From the NCBI GenBank assembly GCA_949358305.1, contig OX442320.1, positions 11,052,259 through 11,116,258 of the forward strand: 64,000 nt of DNA, read 5' to 3'. Source of the DNA: Strigamia acuminata (Eukaryota; Arthropoda; Chilopoda; Geophilomorpha; Linotaeniidae). Below, in pieces: positions 24,227 through 34,689 of this stretch (positions within the stretch are counted from its first letter, which is position 1; each line of letters opens with the position of its first letter). The notes under the pieces were generated by a model. It had not been told where the DNA came from and did no database searches. It was given only the letters and a program-made list of their open reading frames with translations. The position numbers were made by a program, and so were the translations under genes.

Positions 24227-24675
24227 TTTGAATTTAGCAAATAAAATAAACATTTTATTAGCAAATAAATAAAATCCATAATTCTAATCATTCATTTTTA
24301 CACTGAAATTCATTGAAAATAAACAGAACTATTTTTCTGCGTAGTAGAGCACAGTCCACAGTTAGGCGTAATCCAGCTCAACCAATTGGAGTTAGGACAT
24401 CGTTTTATCGGTTTGGAGTATAGCTGAGATTTTATTGCACATCACTTCGACTATAAAAATATTGTAGAAATATGGCAATCAAGTTCCTGAATCAACCTTA
24501 TCCCTCCACATTTCCTTCTCTCTCCAGGATATTAAATGTCACCAACGCATACATTTGTCTTAGGATTCTGTCTGGGGATCACTTGTGATATAGTGTCATT
24601 TCTGGATCCAGGTTTGGAAGCAGACTTATTGTATGGATTACAAGAGAGTAAGTAATGTAAATTTATTTTCTCAGA
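24227..24675. other. Spacer between peptide genes 1 and 2
   Basis: AATAAA words near 24238 serve gene 1. No gene or clear repeat is seen; the proximal promoter of gene 2 should be here but shows no familiar box. Confidence 0.4.
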
Positions 24676-25001
24676 ATGTCAGGAAAGTGTTGGCTTTTGC
24701 TATTGGGCTTTGCTGCAGTAGCGAGCTTTTTGGAAGCCGCTTCGGAGAAACACGAAGATTTGCAAAAACATGGAGCGAAGAAGCGGGATGTATGGTTTAG
24801 TATTTATCATTTTGTGGATACATTTCTTCACATCTTTTTCTTTAGATCAATGATTTCACTCCAGAAGAACTGCAACAAATTCAGGAATACCTCAACGGTC
24901 TCACCGAAGAAGAAATCCAAAATATGTCACCGCAGGAACAAATGGATCTGTTTGTTTTGCTCTATTCTATTTCACCAGAAGCTTTTAACAAAGACATCTA
25001 A
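24676..25001 (+). CDS. Peptide gene 2: small secreted single-module precursor
   Basis: Exons 24676-24789 and 24846-25001 give 89 residues. The signal peptide MSGKCWLLLLGFAAVASFLEA is close to the MSGKLCILLLGL signals of genes 4, 5 and 7. A short propeptide ends AKKRD at the exon boundary, so a dibasic cut would free a 51-residue peptide, starting INDFTPEELQQIQEYLNGL and continuing with NMSPQEQMDLFVLLYSI. It shows the two-helix module core without acidic loop residues. Both exons are phase 0. Its closest relative by eye is gene 14 at the far end of the cluster. ATAAA follows the stop. Function unknown. Confidence 0.82.
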
Positions 25002-25900
25002 TGTAATCTAATAAATTGCCTGAAAAAATTCTCTTCCATCTCCATTATCCATCCATAAACCATAGAACGGTTCTAAGAAGTTGATATCATTACAATAAAT
25101 ATATGTACAATCGTGGACAAAAAAACTTCCCTTCAGTATAGCTGTTTTAAGTTTACCAGGTGGCATAAAAATCCATTGAGATTCAATGACATCAATCTTG
25201 ACCTGATCTGTCGTCTTGCCCTATCAACAGTATTAAAAGATAGACTGGGCAAATTGAAAAACCGATTCTCTCGATATCCTTGGCGGAAATGATGCACAAA
25301 CAATCTGAGCTCAGCTGGTGTTGTAATTACAAATGGTCACCACTTTTAAAAATACTGTAGTTTGATTGCGCAAATTAAATGTATTATTTTTAAATTAATA
25401 ATTAATACTCTTAAATAATAATACATTAATTAAACGTTTTTAGTAAGCTTATTTGTCTTTGCATCCAGTATACACCTCCGCCTAGTGTGACCGGTCACGA
25501 TCGACTGTATACCGCAAAGCTTTCTAGGTACTCTGAATTTGTTCGTCACGGAAACGATTGAATTTTTCATACTCCATCACTCCCACATCGTGGGTGCGAA
25601 TTGATCATAAATTCAAACACACATTAACGGGTGTCATTAAATGAGCGATTAGTTGATTACGTTGATTACTTTGATTAGTCGATTAGTCGACTGGATTCAT
25701 GATATCACCTGACCTCATTTTTCAAAAGGTCTATTGATAAAAATCACACAGCAAATCCTGATTCTGTAATTAAAACACCCGCGTTCTATTAGAATATTAA
25801 GGCCCCTTAAAAACTTTTACACTGATGTACCCTTTACATCATATTTCTGCTTCAAAGCTTGCTTTAACATTTAAATACTGATAAATTTCTAGACGGAAAT
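25002..25900. other. Spacer between peptide genes 2 and 3
   Basis: No gene seen. The stretch 25626-25690 (GGGTGTCATTAAATGAGCGA then GATTAGTTGATTAC repeats) matches 1599-1665 inside astacin copy 1, so it is an interspersed repeat of unknown type. Confidence 0.45.
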
Positions 25901-25950
25901 CTTTAGACGGATATCAAATGCCGTTAAAAGTCACTTTTCCCTATTTAAAC
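25901..25950 (+). promoter_or_regulatory. Cluster upstream block, peptide gene 3
   Basis: Reads AGACGGATATCAAATGCC, then TTAAAAGTCACTTTTCCC and TATTTAAAC, 76 bp before the ATG. The same order of words precedes genes 3 to 13. Confidence 0.72.
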
Positions 25951-26026
25951 CTCAACTAAGTCGCCTGCATCCCAGAACCCCGTTCAGACCAACTCTATTC
26001 CAGACAGTTCCAACAACTCGGCAATA

Positions 26027-27484
26027 ATGATTGGCAAATTGTGCATTCTGCTTCTAGGCTTGTCTGTCTTTGCAGTGTCTTTGTCTCACGCTAGACCAGG
26101 CAAGCGCGAAGTCAATGTAAGACTAGGAAAACGCGAAGTCAACGTATGTATATCAGATTATCCGTAAATCTATTTGTAATCACTCCAAGGCAGTATAAAA
26201 GGTTCTATTCACCTAGATTTTTGAGCAAAAGGAGTTGCCTTCCCGAGAAGAAGTCGTTGAGTACCTTAAGTCACTCGACCAAGAAACCATCGAAGATTTG
26301 AGTGATGATCAGAAACTTGCGCTCATTTTTCTCATTTTCAAGTATGGCATCGACGAAAGTGAATTGTACAAACATCCGGAATTAGAATCCATTGTAGAAC
26401 GCGCATTGAAGAAACGTGAGGTAACTCATTTCCTTTCTTCTAAAATACTCTTCCCTGCAATACATCCGTCATTTCCTTTCTTTCCGTAATGCGGTCTGTG
26501 TTCAAAATCCCAAATCTCCGAAAGTTCTTCACCGATTTCTACGAAATTTTGACACAACGTTGCATTCGAATAGGCGCGTGATTTTATATGGTTTTTATAT
26601 GGATGTCGCACCTGGAAAAACAGCGCCATCTATTGGGTGTAAATGTAACGCACACTATACTAAATATTTGAAAAACACCGCCATCTGTTGGAAGTGATTT
26701 ATATCCACGCGATTTATTTCCATGGGATTTGTTTATTTTCACGGGATTTCCACTGGATTTATTTCCACAAGATTTATTACAACAAAATTTACTACCGCGG
26801 GATTTATTTCTGAGTCACAGCAATGAGTGGCCGGGCACAACTACATTCAGCGCACGGTATCTTGATGCTAAATTCGTACTGCGCATCTCATTCTACGCAG
26901 ACGATTTTCTAATTCCAGTTGTTATTTAGCAGTATTAAGCCTAATATTAGGCCTATCAATGCTAAAATAAAGTAAATAAACAACAATATTTTGGTCATAC
27001 TGTGTGAATTACTTTTAATGATGAGTTTATTGTTGTTTATTTACTTTATTTTAGCATTGTTAGGCTTAATACTGCTAAATAACAACTGGAATTAGAAAAT
27101 CGTCTGCGCAGAATGGGATGCGCAGTACGAATTTAGCATCAAGATACCGTGCACTGACTGTAGTAATTGCATCTAGGCCAACTTTGATGAAGCGATCGTA
27201 TATATTTAATTGGAAAATGTATACATTTTTTGAGACACCCTTAGTAACCCTCCTTGTATTTTTAGACCCAGTCAGCCACTTTTTGTATCACATAGCTCTT
27301 TGTCCCGCTAAAACATTTTGGTTTCAATTTTGATTAATTCACTCTACTGTTAACTTAGACTACACTCATCACATTGGAAGAAAAACTGGTTCCACCAACC
27401 ATGATTGAAGCCATAAAAGTATCGGATGAAGACGGTAGTGGCTATTCAGATGCAGAAGACACACCTGATCAATCAGATGATTAA
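26027..27484 (+). CDS. Peptide gene 3: secreted one-module precursor with acidic tail
   Basis: Exons 26027-26143, 26217-26420 and 27359-27484, all phase 0, give 148 residues. The signal peptide (MIGKLCILLLGLSVFAVSLSHA) is followed by two copies of RPGKREVN / RLGKREVN, a small internal duplication carrying Gly-Lys-Arg sites that resemble amidation-cleavage signals. Exon 2 (68 residues) is the module: IFEQKELPSREEVVEYLKSL with the EF-hand loop decayed, IEDLSDDQKLALIFLIFKYG, and the ending ERALKKRE. Exon 3 is an acidic tail rich in Asp, Glu and Ser after TTLITLEEKLVPPTMIEA. Intron 2 has a large palindromic element. Function unknown. Confidence 0.85.
26841..27163. mobile_element. Palindromic element in intron 2 of peptide gene 3
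   Basis: Two arms of about 145 bp are inverted around position 27005, beginning CTACATTCAGCGCACGG and ending CCGTGCACTGACTGTAG. The inner words TTAGCAGTATTAAGCCTAAT and AATAAAGTAAATAAACAAC reappear inside the element at 57941-59084, linking the two. Confidence 0.8.
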
Positions 27485-28754
27485 AGAAGTTTTCTTGTAA
27501 TATACCCATTTTGTTTCAACTTAAATATTGTTCTTTTATTGCATGTTAATTGTCGATTTGATTTGTGTGTTTCTCACTAGGGAAATTTCTTGAATTCGTT
27601 TATGGAAACCCCAAAAAATTTGAATAAAAAACTACTACTTGTTTGAATATTTTAATTTCAGTTACCCAAGCACCACGCTTGAAAAGTTGACTAAAGTGGA
27701 GCAAAACTTTCCCAATTTCCAACATACTACTTGTGGTGATGCAAAAATGCACAGAACAGCTGTGAATTGTTCAATTCAAGATGGAGAGGGCATTGTTGTT
27801 GTTGTTGAAGTTCAGGTTCACCATGTTTGATGATGAAAACGTTGCAAAAATGTTAGTTTAATGCTGGGCGCACACATATAGCGATTTCGCATCGCCCTGT
27901 GAATCGCGAGCAATGCTGCACACATGTAGCTATTTCAGCGCTGCGATTTCAATCTTATGACGTCATTCCTGATCCGAAAAACCTGCCCGCCATTTCGGTT
28001 GAGAATGTTGATGAAATGACGTCATTTCACACAGCTCACTGATTGGCTGCGACACGAATCGCAGGCGAAATAGTACTTGGGACAAGTACTATTTCGCAAA
28101 GTAGATTTCAAACCGGCGCGAAGGAAATAACATCATCTGCGCATGTGCAATGGCAACGCGATGCGATGCGATGCGAAATCACAGTTGTGTGCGCCCAGCA
28201 TAAATGTTTACATGACGTTTTCATCATCAAAACATTCATTTCTAATCACTTTTTACAACGAAAACAGCCATGAAAGCGATGAAAATGACTGCTTTACTCA
28301 CTCTTCTCTGCAATACATTCGTCGCTTCATTTCATTCCATAAGGCCTGTCTGTTTTTTTTAATGCTTTACAGCAGTGCCAGGAAAGTTGGCCACCTTTAA
28401 CACTAGACAATACCGTATTACCCTGCTTTAAGCCGCATACCGGTATAGTGCGAGTTTTACCGGCATGTCGATAAACTCCGTTTTTACTGGCATGTCGGTG
28501 TAACCGAGTACAAATATTTTTCCGTGAGGATTGAACCAGAACAAGCAAAAAAAAGCCTATTTAGATGTCCAAAATGTAGAAAATTGCCCTAAATTTCTAT
28601 AAATTTTCCCACATTTTTGTAATAATCTTCAGAAAACTAAGAAAAGTCAAATTTCAGGCCAAAATTTCAATACTGATGTAACCTTTACATCATATTTCTG
28701 CACTCAAAGATTGCTTTAACATTTCAGTACTGATAAACTTCTATGCGGTAACCT
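27485..28754. repeat. Segmental copy downstream of gene 3, matched downstream of gene 4
   Basis: About 27485-28640 aligns with about 30151-31070 plus 31731-31830, including AAAACTACTAC, GGAGAGGGCATTGTTGTTGT, CACCATGTTTGATGATG and GCCACCTTTAAACA-like words. The copies show that genes 3 and 4 arose with their 3' flanks. This copy holds a Harbinger-like MITE the other lacks, and lacks the hAT element the other has. Confidence 0.78.
27861..28201. mobile_element. Harbinger-like MITE (TGCTGGGCGC family), member 2
   Basis: Ends TGCTGGGCGCACACATA and TGTGTGCGCCCAGCA, flanked on both sides by TAA. The paralogous flank of gene 4 (near 30690) reads GTTAGTTTAAATGTTTAC with no insertion, an empty site that confirms a 3-bp TAA duplication. 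Confidence 0.88.
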
Positions 28755-28803
28755 TTTAGACGGAAACCAAATGCCCTTAAAATAACTTTTCCCTATTTAA
28801 ACC
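28755..28803 (+). promoter_or_regulatory. Cluster upstream block, peptide gene 4
   Basis: TTTTAGACGGAAACCAAATG, then CCCTTAAAATAACTTTTCCC and TATTTAAAC, 80 bp before the ATG. Confidence 0.72.
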
Positions 28804-28882
28804 CCAACGATAAGTCATCGGCTACTCAGAAACCTGTTCAGTCCAATTCAATTCCAAACAATTGCAACAACTCTTTACCAGA

Positions 28883-30150
28883 ATGAGTGGAAAATTGTGC
28901 ATTCTGCTTTTAGGCTTGTCCGTCTTTGTGGTATCGTTGAATGATGCTCTACCAGTCAAACGTAATGTATGTACAGTATATCAGATTATCCATAAATCTA
29001 TTTGAAATCACTCCAAGGCAGTATAAAAGATTCAATTCACCTAGATTTTTGAGCAAAAGGAGTTGCCTTCCCGAGAAGAAGTCGTTGAGTACCTTAAGTC
29101 TCTCGACCAAGAAGCCGTCGAAGATTTGAGTGATGATCATAAACTTGCGCTCATTTATCTCATTTTCAAGTATGACATCGAGGAAAGTGATTTGTCCAAA
29201 CGTGAAGCAATAGACTTCATTGTAAAACGCTCATTGAAGAAACGTGAGGCAAGTCCTTTTCTTTCTTCTAAAATACTCTTCCCTGCAACACATTCGACAT
29301 TTCCTTTCTTTCCGTAATTGCTACATAAGTAGATTGTTTATGTCTGGTAAAATGCTATCCACTGAAAGGTAGGGGTTTGCTTTTCTAATTGTAGTTAATG
29401 ATCCATTAAAGATAGAAACTTCTACTTTTTATTAAAAGAAAAAGTTTAGTAAACCGACATAATTTTTAAATTTGTTTTCCGTAATAACAGTTGACAAATT
29501 TAGGGCCAAAACGAAAGTTCACTATCTTATTTACACTCTATCCATACACCGAAACGCATTTTCGTTCGTATTTCACGAACCATTAGGACTAGAAAGAAAT
29601 ACTTTCTTTTATAAGAAAGCTTATTTTTTTCTCTACATTCTAATGTGTTTTATTATTTTTTACATGCTTTTGAAAGTACTTAATTTTGATGCCAAAAGTA
29701 GCAATAAAAATTGATTTGGCATCCATTTTATTTTTTGGATTTTGCTCCGATCAGTCACATGACGGAATGGGGGCGGGACTTCGCGCTGTGACGTCAGGTT
29801 GTAGAACTGTCACCATTTTGTTCTGAGTTTTAGAAAAACTGGAACAAGTGTGAACACAAGACTTTCTAAAAGTGGGCGGGTTATGTAGATAAGTGATTCA
29901 AGTGTGAACAGGGCATTAGTGAATTGGGAGAAAAATTGATTAAAATCGCAAATATCTCGAGAACAAAAGTACTAAACCTCTCTTTGTCCCGCTAAAACAT
30001 TTTGGTTTCAATCTTGATTAATTCACTCCACTGTTTACTTAGACTACACTCGTTACATTGGAAAAAGAATTGGTCCCACCAACCATGATTCAAGCCGTAA
30101 AAGCATCGGATGAAGATAACACCTCTGACTCTGATCAATCTGATGAATAA
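28883..30150 (+). CDS. Peptide gene 4: secreted one-module precursor with acidic tail, GC-AG intron
   Basis: Exons 28883-28966, 29045-29248 and 30043-30150, all phase 0, encode 131 residues. Signal peptide MSGKLCILLLGLSVFVVSLNDA, then LPVKRN at the exon end. The module exon begins IFEQKELPSREEVVEYLKSL, has VEDLSDDHKLALIYLIFKYD and ends RSLKKRE. The tail exon is acidic (KASDEDNTSDSDQSDE). Exon 2 ends in GAG followed by GCAAGT where its paralogues have GTAACT, so this intron would be of the minor GC-AG class. Very similar to genes 3, 5, 6 and 7. Function unknown. Confidence 0.83.
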
Positions 30151-31070
30151 TGAAGTTTTCTTGTAATTCACCCATTTTATTTCAACTTAAACATTGTTCT
30201 TTTATTGCATTTTAATTGTCGATTTGATTTGTGTGTTTCTCACTAGGAAAATTTCCTGAATTCGTTTATGAATAAAAAACTACTACCCGTTTGAATATTT
30301 TAATTTCAGTGACCCAAGCAGAACGCTTGAAAAGTTGATTAAAGTGGAGCGTTTCAACAGCTTGAAAGTGAAAAATTAGGTAAAACCACTGCGCGCTGCA
30401 AAACGCGCCCAGCTTGTGAGACAGGGAAGCATTGTTGGGATGAAGTGACATCATAAATGCTTTCCAACTTCCTGTTTCGCGTCTTAAGGCTAGTTCACAA
30501 AATTTTATTGTTGCGCGAAATTTCGCGGGCAGTTTCTGTTCATAATGCAGCAAAACTCCCCTACATTCTAGTGATGCAAACATGCACAGAACAGCTGTGA
30601 ATTGTTCAATCTAAAATGGAGAGGGCATTGTTGTTGTTGTTGAAGTTCATGTTCACCATGTTTGATGATGAAAACGTTGCAAAAATGTTAGTTTAAATGT
30701 TTACATGACGTTTTCATCATCAAAACATTCATTTCTGATCACTTTTTACAACGAACACAGCCATGAAAGCGATGAAAATGACTGCTTTACTCACTCTTCT
30801 CTGCAATACATTTGTCGCTTCCTTTCATTCCATAAGGCGGCCCGTCAGTTTTTTTAATGCTTTACAGCAGTGCCAGGAAAGTTGGCCACCTTAAACATTA
30901 GACAATACCGTATTACTCCGCTTTAAGCCGCATGCCGGTACAGTGCGAGTTTTACCGGCATGTCGATAAACTCCGTTTTTACTGACATGTCGGTGTAAGC
31001 GAGTACATATGTTTTTCCATGAGGATTGAACCAAAACAAGCATAAAAAGCCTTTTTAGATGTTCAAAATG

Positions 31071-31722
31071 CAGTGTTGTATCTCGTTCATCAAATCGCGA
31101 ACTAGTTCAAGTTCACGTAGTTCACATTCGCGTTCAGTTCACTTTTTTTCAAAGTCAACTAAGTTCTAGTTCGCGAACTTGAACCAATAGTTCAGTTCAC
31201 TTTCCAATTTTTTTTTTAAAAATTGAAACGTTTTTTTTTATATTTGTGATATGCAGATGGTAAAAAAACACATTTTTTTGTAAAGCAGTCGTTTTCATTG
31301 CTTTTAATGATAAATACGGCTGATTTTGCCGTTTTCGTTGTAAAAAGTGATCAAATTGAATGTTTTGATGATGAAAATGTCATCAAAACGTTTAAAACCA
31401 ATGCAAAAAGTTACGTTTTTGCGACGTTTTCATTATCAAACATGGTGAACGCAAACTTCCAGTTCATTGTTAAAAGTGAACTATACTCTTTCCACACTCA
31501 AGGTTGACACTGGAAGCTGGGCTCCCATTGGCCTACTTAGAACTGCAATGTAACTATATTGCATTGCATTTCTAAGTAGGCCAATGGGAGCCCAGCTTCC
31601 AGGGTCAACCTTGAGTGTGGAAAGAGTATAAGTTCGTTTTTTCCGTTCACTTGTAAAAGTGAACTAGTTCCCGTTCTTAGTTCGCAAACTAACGAACTTA
31701 GTTCGTGTTCGATACAACACTG
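31071..31722. mobile_element. hAT-like element (CAGTGTTGTATC ends) with near-perfect 8-bp duplication
   Basis: Ends CAGTGTTGTATC and GATACAACACTG, with long sub-terminal GTTCGCGAAC-like words on both arms. Flanks are TCAAAATG (31063-31070) and CCAAAATG (31723-31730), one mismatch. The gene 3 flank near 28566 reads TCCAAAATGTAG without the insertion, an empty site. Another MITE is nested at 31482-31630. Confidence 0.85.
31482..31630. mobile_element. TATACTC-family MITE, member 1, nested in a hAT element
   Basis: Inverted ends TATACTCTTTCCACACTCAA and TTGAGTGTGGAAAGAGTATA, with CTCCCATTGGCC and GGCCAATGGGAG inside, i.e. a CCAAT word in both arms. Relatives lie at 41283, 42027 and 49296. Confidence 0.82.
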
Positions 31723-31937
31723 CCAAAATGTAGGAAATTGGCCTAAATTTCTATAAATTATCCCACATTTTTGTAATAATCTTCAGATAACTAAGAAAAC
31801 TCAAATTTCAGGCCCAAATTACAAAATAAAGTGTTTCGAGCACTTAAAAACTTTAAAATGATGTAACCTTTACATCATATTTCTGCACTCAAAGGTTGCG
31901 TTACCCTTTCAGTACTGATAAACTTCTATGCGGTAAC

Positions 31938-31986
31938 CTTTAGACGGAAACCAAATGCCCTTAAAAGGAACTTTTCCCTATTTAAA
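31938..31986 (+). promoter_or_regulatory. Cluster upstream block, peptide gene 5
   Basis: TTTAGACGGAAACCAAATGC, then CTTAAAAGGAACTTTTCCC and TATTTAAAC, about 80 bp before the ATG. Confidence 0.72.
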
Positions 31987-32067
31987 CCTCAACAAAAAGC
32001 CATTCACTACTCAGAAGCCTGTTCAGCTCAATTCAATTCCAAACAGTTGCAACAACTCTTTACCAGA

Positions 32068-33194
32068 ATGAGTGGGAAATCGTGCATTCTGCTTTTAGGC
32101 TTGTTCGTCTTTCTGGTATCGTTGAATGATGCTATACCAGTCAAACGTAATGTATGTACATCAAATTATCCATAAATCTATTTGTAATCACTCCAAGGCA
32201 GTACAAAAGATTCAATTCACCTAGATTTTTGAGCAATCGGAGATGCCTACCCGAGAAGAAGTCGTTGAATACCTTAAGTCAGTCGACCAAGAAACCCTCG
32301 AAAATCTGAGTGATAAACATAAATTTGCGCTCATGTCTATCATTTACAAGTATGACATCAACGAAAGTGAATTGTACAAACGTGCGGCATTAGACTCCAT
32401 TGTAAAACGCTCATTGAAGAAACGTGAGGTAACTCATTTCCTTTCTTCTAATATACTCTTCCCTGCAAAACATCCGTCATTTCCTTTCTTTCCGTAATGC
32501 GGTCTGTCCGTTTCTTTAATGCTCTACAGCATGGCCAGGGTGGGTTTTTTGAGCAAGAGGAGTTGCCTTCCCGAGAAGAAGTCGTTGAGTACCTCAAGTC
32601 AGTCGACCAAAAAACCCTCGAAGATCTGAGTGATGATCATAAACTTGCGCTCATTTATCTCATTTTCAAGTATGGCATCGACGAAAGAGAATTGTACAAA
32701 CGTGCGGCATTAGAGTCCATTGTAAAACGCTCATTGAAGAAACGTGAGGTAACTCAATTCCTTCTTTCTAAAATACTCTTCTCTGCAATACATCCGTCAT
32801 TTCCTTTCTTTCCATAATGCGGTCTGTCCGTTTCTTTAATGTAGCGGTCGGCAACAGGCGGACCGCGAAAGGTCGAAACTTTTCAATAGTATCCGGACCC
32901 CACTTAAAATTACTTGCCGACCCCTGCTTTAATGCTTTACAGCAGGGCCTGAGTGAGAACTTGCCCGATGGCAAGTGGGGCCTGTGGACCCCTGAGGGTG
33001 CAGGCCCCTTAAACATTAGTTGGACCAGGGCTTCTGAAACCGACCTGGTCCGCCACCTTTTGTACCACATAGCCTATACTGAACCTCCCTTTGTAAAGCT
33101 AAGACATTTTGGTTTCAATTTTGATTAATTCACCCTACTGTTAACTTAGACCACACTCGATACATTGGTAAAAGGATTGGTCCACCACCCATGA
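32068..33194 (+). CDS. Peptide gene 5: secreted two-module precursor with frameshifted tail
   Basis: Exons 32068-32151, 32225-32428, 32539-32748 and 33150-33194 give 180 residues. Signal peptide MSGKSCILLLGLFVFLVSL, then IPVKRN. Two successive modules follow, each containing REEVVEYLKSVDQ and ending RSLKKRE. The second sits in an internal duplication of exon 2 and its 3' flank; its usual acceptor (CACCTAG) is missing, and the frame is kept by using CCAG before GGTGGG. In the tail exon one C is missing relative to genes 3, 4 and 6 (GTCCACCACCC against GTCCCACCACCC), so the acidic tail is lost and a TGA comes at 33192. Function unknown. Confidence 0.75.
32842..32926. mobile_element. Complete hAT-like MITE (CAGGGGTCGGCAA family)
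   Basis: Ends TAGCGGTCGGCAAC and TTGCCGACCCCTG with identical 8-bp flanks CTTTAATG at 32834-32841 and 32927-32934. It lies in the last intron of peptide gene 5. Confidence 0.88.
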
Positions 33195-34560
33195 TTCAAG
33201 CCGTAAAAACATCAGATGACGGAGAGGATAGTGCTGATACGCATGAAGACCACACACCTGATTAATCTGATTAAAAAAGCTTTCTTGAAATATACCCACT
33301 TTATTTCAACTTAAATAATGTTCTTTTATTGCATGTTATTTGTCGATTTGATTTGTTTCTCACTGCAGAAATTTCCTGAATTCGTTTATGGAAACCCCAA
33401 AAAGTTAGAATAAAAAACTACTACCTGCTTGAATATTTGCGTAATTTCACAATAATATTGACATTTAATTTGATACTAAGAAGTTACCCAAGCAGCATGC
33501 TTGAAAAGTTGAACAGCGCGCTGCAAAAGGCACCCAGCTTGTGAGAGGGGAAAGCATCGTTGGAATGAAGTGACATCATGAATGCAGAGCCAGTGGGACA
33601 CACATTTCCACCTGAAGCGAGCAAACCATATGCTACCCTTTTGAACAGTAAAAAAAATCAGATTATCTACCCAAAGATGCCGCCCCTAGAAATATGCCGC
33701 CCGAGGTAACCGCCTCACTGCTTCACCGCTTCACCTCTCGCAGAATTTGCTAACTATCGTTCGGAAATTTTGTTGAATGCTGATTTCAGGCATCCATAAC
33801 ATTGACAGGAAGTGAAAAAGAATTTAGTGTTGCCACTAACCGTAAGCATATGCTTCTTACCCACAATCCCTCAGTTCGCAGTCTGGTGTATTTAGGTCTG
33901 TGGTAAAACATCGCCTACTTGAGCAAACACAAGGATGTGTTCGGTCCCAAAACATTGCTTTAAGCATGGTCCTTGGATAGAATAGTCACTCAACTCCCAT
34001 TCCGGAAGTACTAGTAACTAACTCCACCAGCCAATGGCGCTGTGCACAGTTTTTGATGGAAAGCTCCATTGTATGTCTATGGTATAGCATGTAAATAATG
34101 ACGGTTTATGTGCCATATACATTATTTTAAGACAAAAACACAAAAAAATTAGAAAAAATTGCTTTAAAATTTATATTGAACACTTTATTTCTGTCCAAGG
34201 ACCATGCTTTAAGTGTTATATGTATTCACACTCCAATAAAACTCGAGGTGTAAGTTTCACAAACTCGAAACCTGTGATGAGCCTGCTTACAGCTTGTGTT
34301 TGAAAGCTTTTGATCTGCATCAGCTTCCTTGTGTTTCCATCTTAAAGCGAGACTTTTCCCTATCTCTCCTCTCCTGCACCGGTGATGAAGTGGGGTGCGA
34401 AAGATCGCCTTTTTTAAAAGTAAGTTGCAATGCTAAAAAGTTTAAGAACCACCGGGGTATAGGATACTTAAAAACTTTAGACTGGTGTAACCTTGACACC
34501 TCATTTCTGCACTCAAAGTTGCTTTAACATTTCAGTGCTGATAAGCTTCTACACACAGAA
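33195..34560. other. Spacer between peptide genes 5 and 6
   Basis: The first 100 bases are the out-of-frame remains of the acidic tail exon of gene 5. A palindromic element lies at 33951-34218. The rest resembles the flanks of genes 3 and 4 in part (TGATTTGTTTCTCACT, GAATTCGTTTATGGAAACCCC) and shows no gene. Confidence 0.5.
33951..34218. mobile_element. Palindromic MITE (GCTTTAAGCATGG ends)
   Basis: Inverted ends GCTTTAAGCATGGTCCTTGG and CCAAGGACCATGCTTTAAG. The middle shows no coding potential and the target site is not clear. Confidence 0.7.
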
Positions 34561-34611
34561 TCTTTAAGCGGAAACCAAATGCCCTTAAAAGTGACATTTC
34601 CCTATTTAAAC
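34561..34611 (+). promoter_or_regulatory. Cluster upstream block, peptide gene 6
   Basis: TTTAAGCGGAAACCAAATGC, then CTTAAAAGTGACATTTCCC and TATTTAAAC, about 80 bp before the ATG. Confidence 0.72.
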
Positions 34612-34689
34612 CGCAAAAAAAAGTCATCGGCTACTCAGAAGCCTGTTCAGCCCAACTCTATTCCAGACAGTTCCAACAAGTCGACAATA

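Noticed and set aside
27118-27333. Frame overlapping the right arm of the palindrome in gene 3
   Set aside because: It reads transposon arm and intron sequence just before the acidic tail exon, in the wrong frame.
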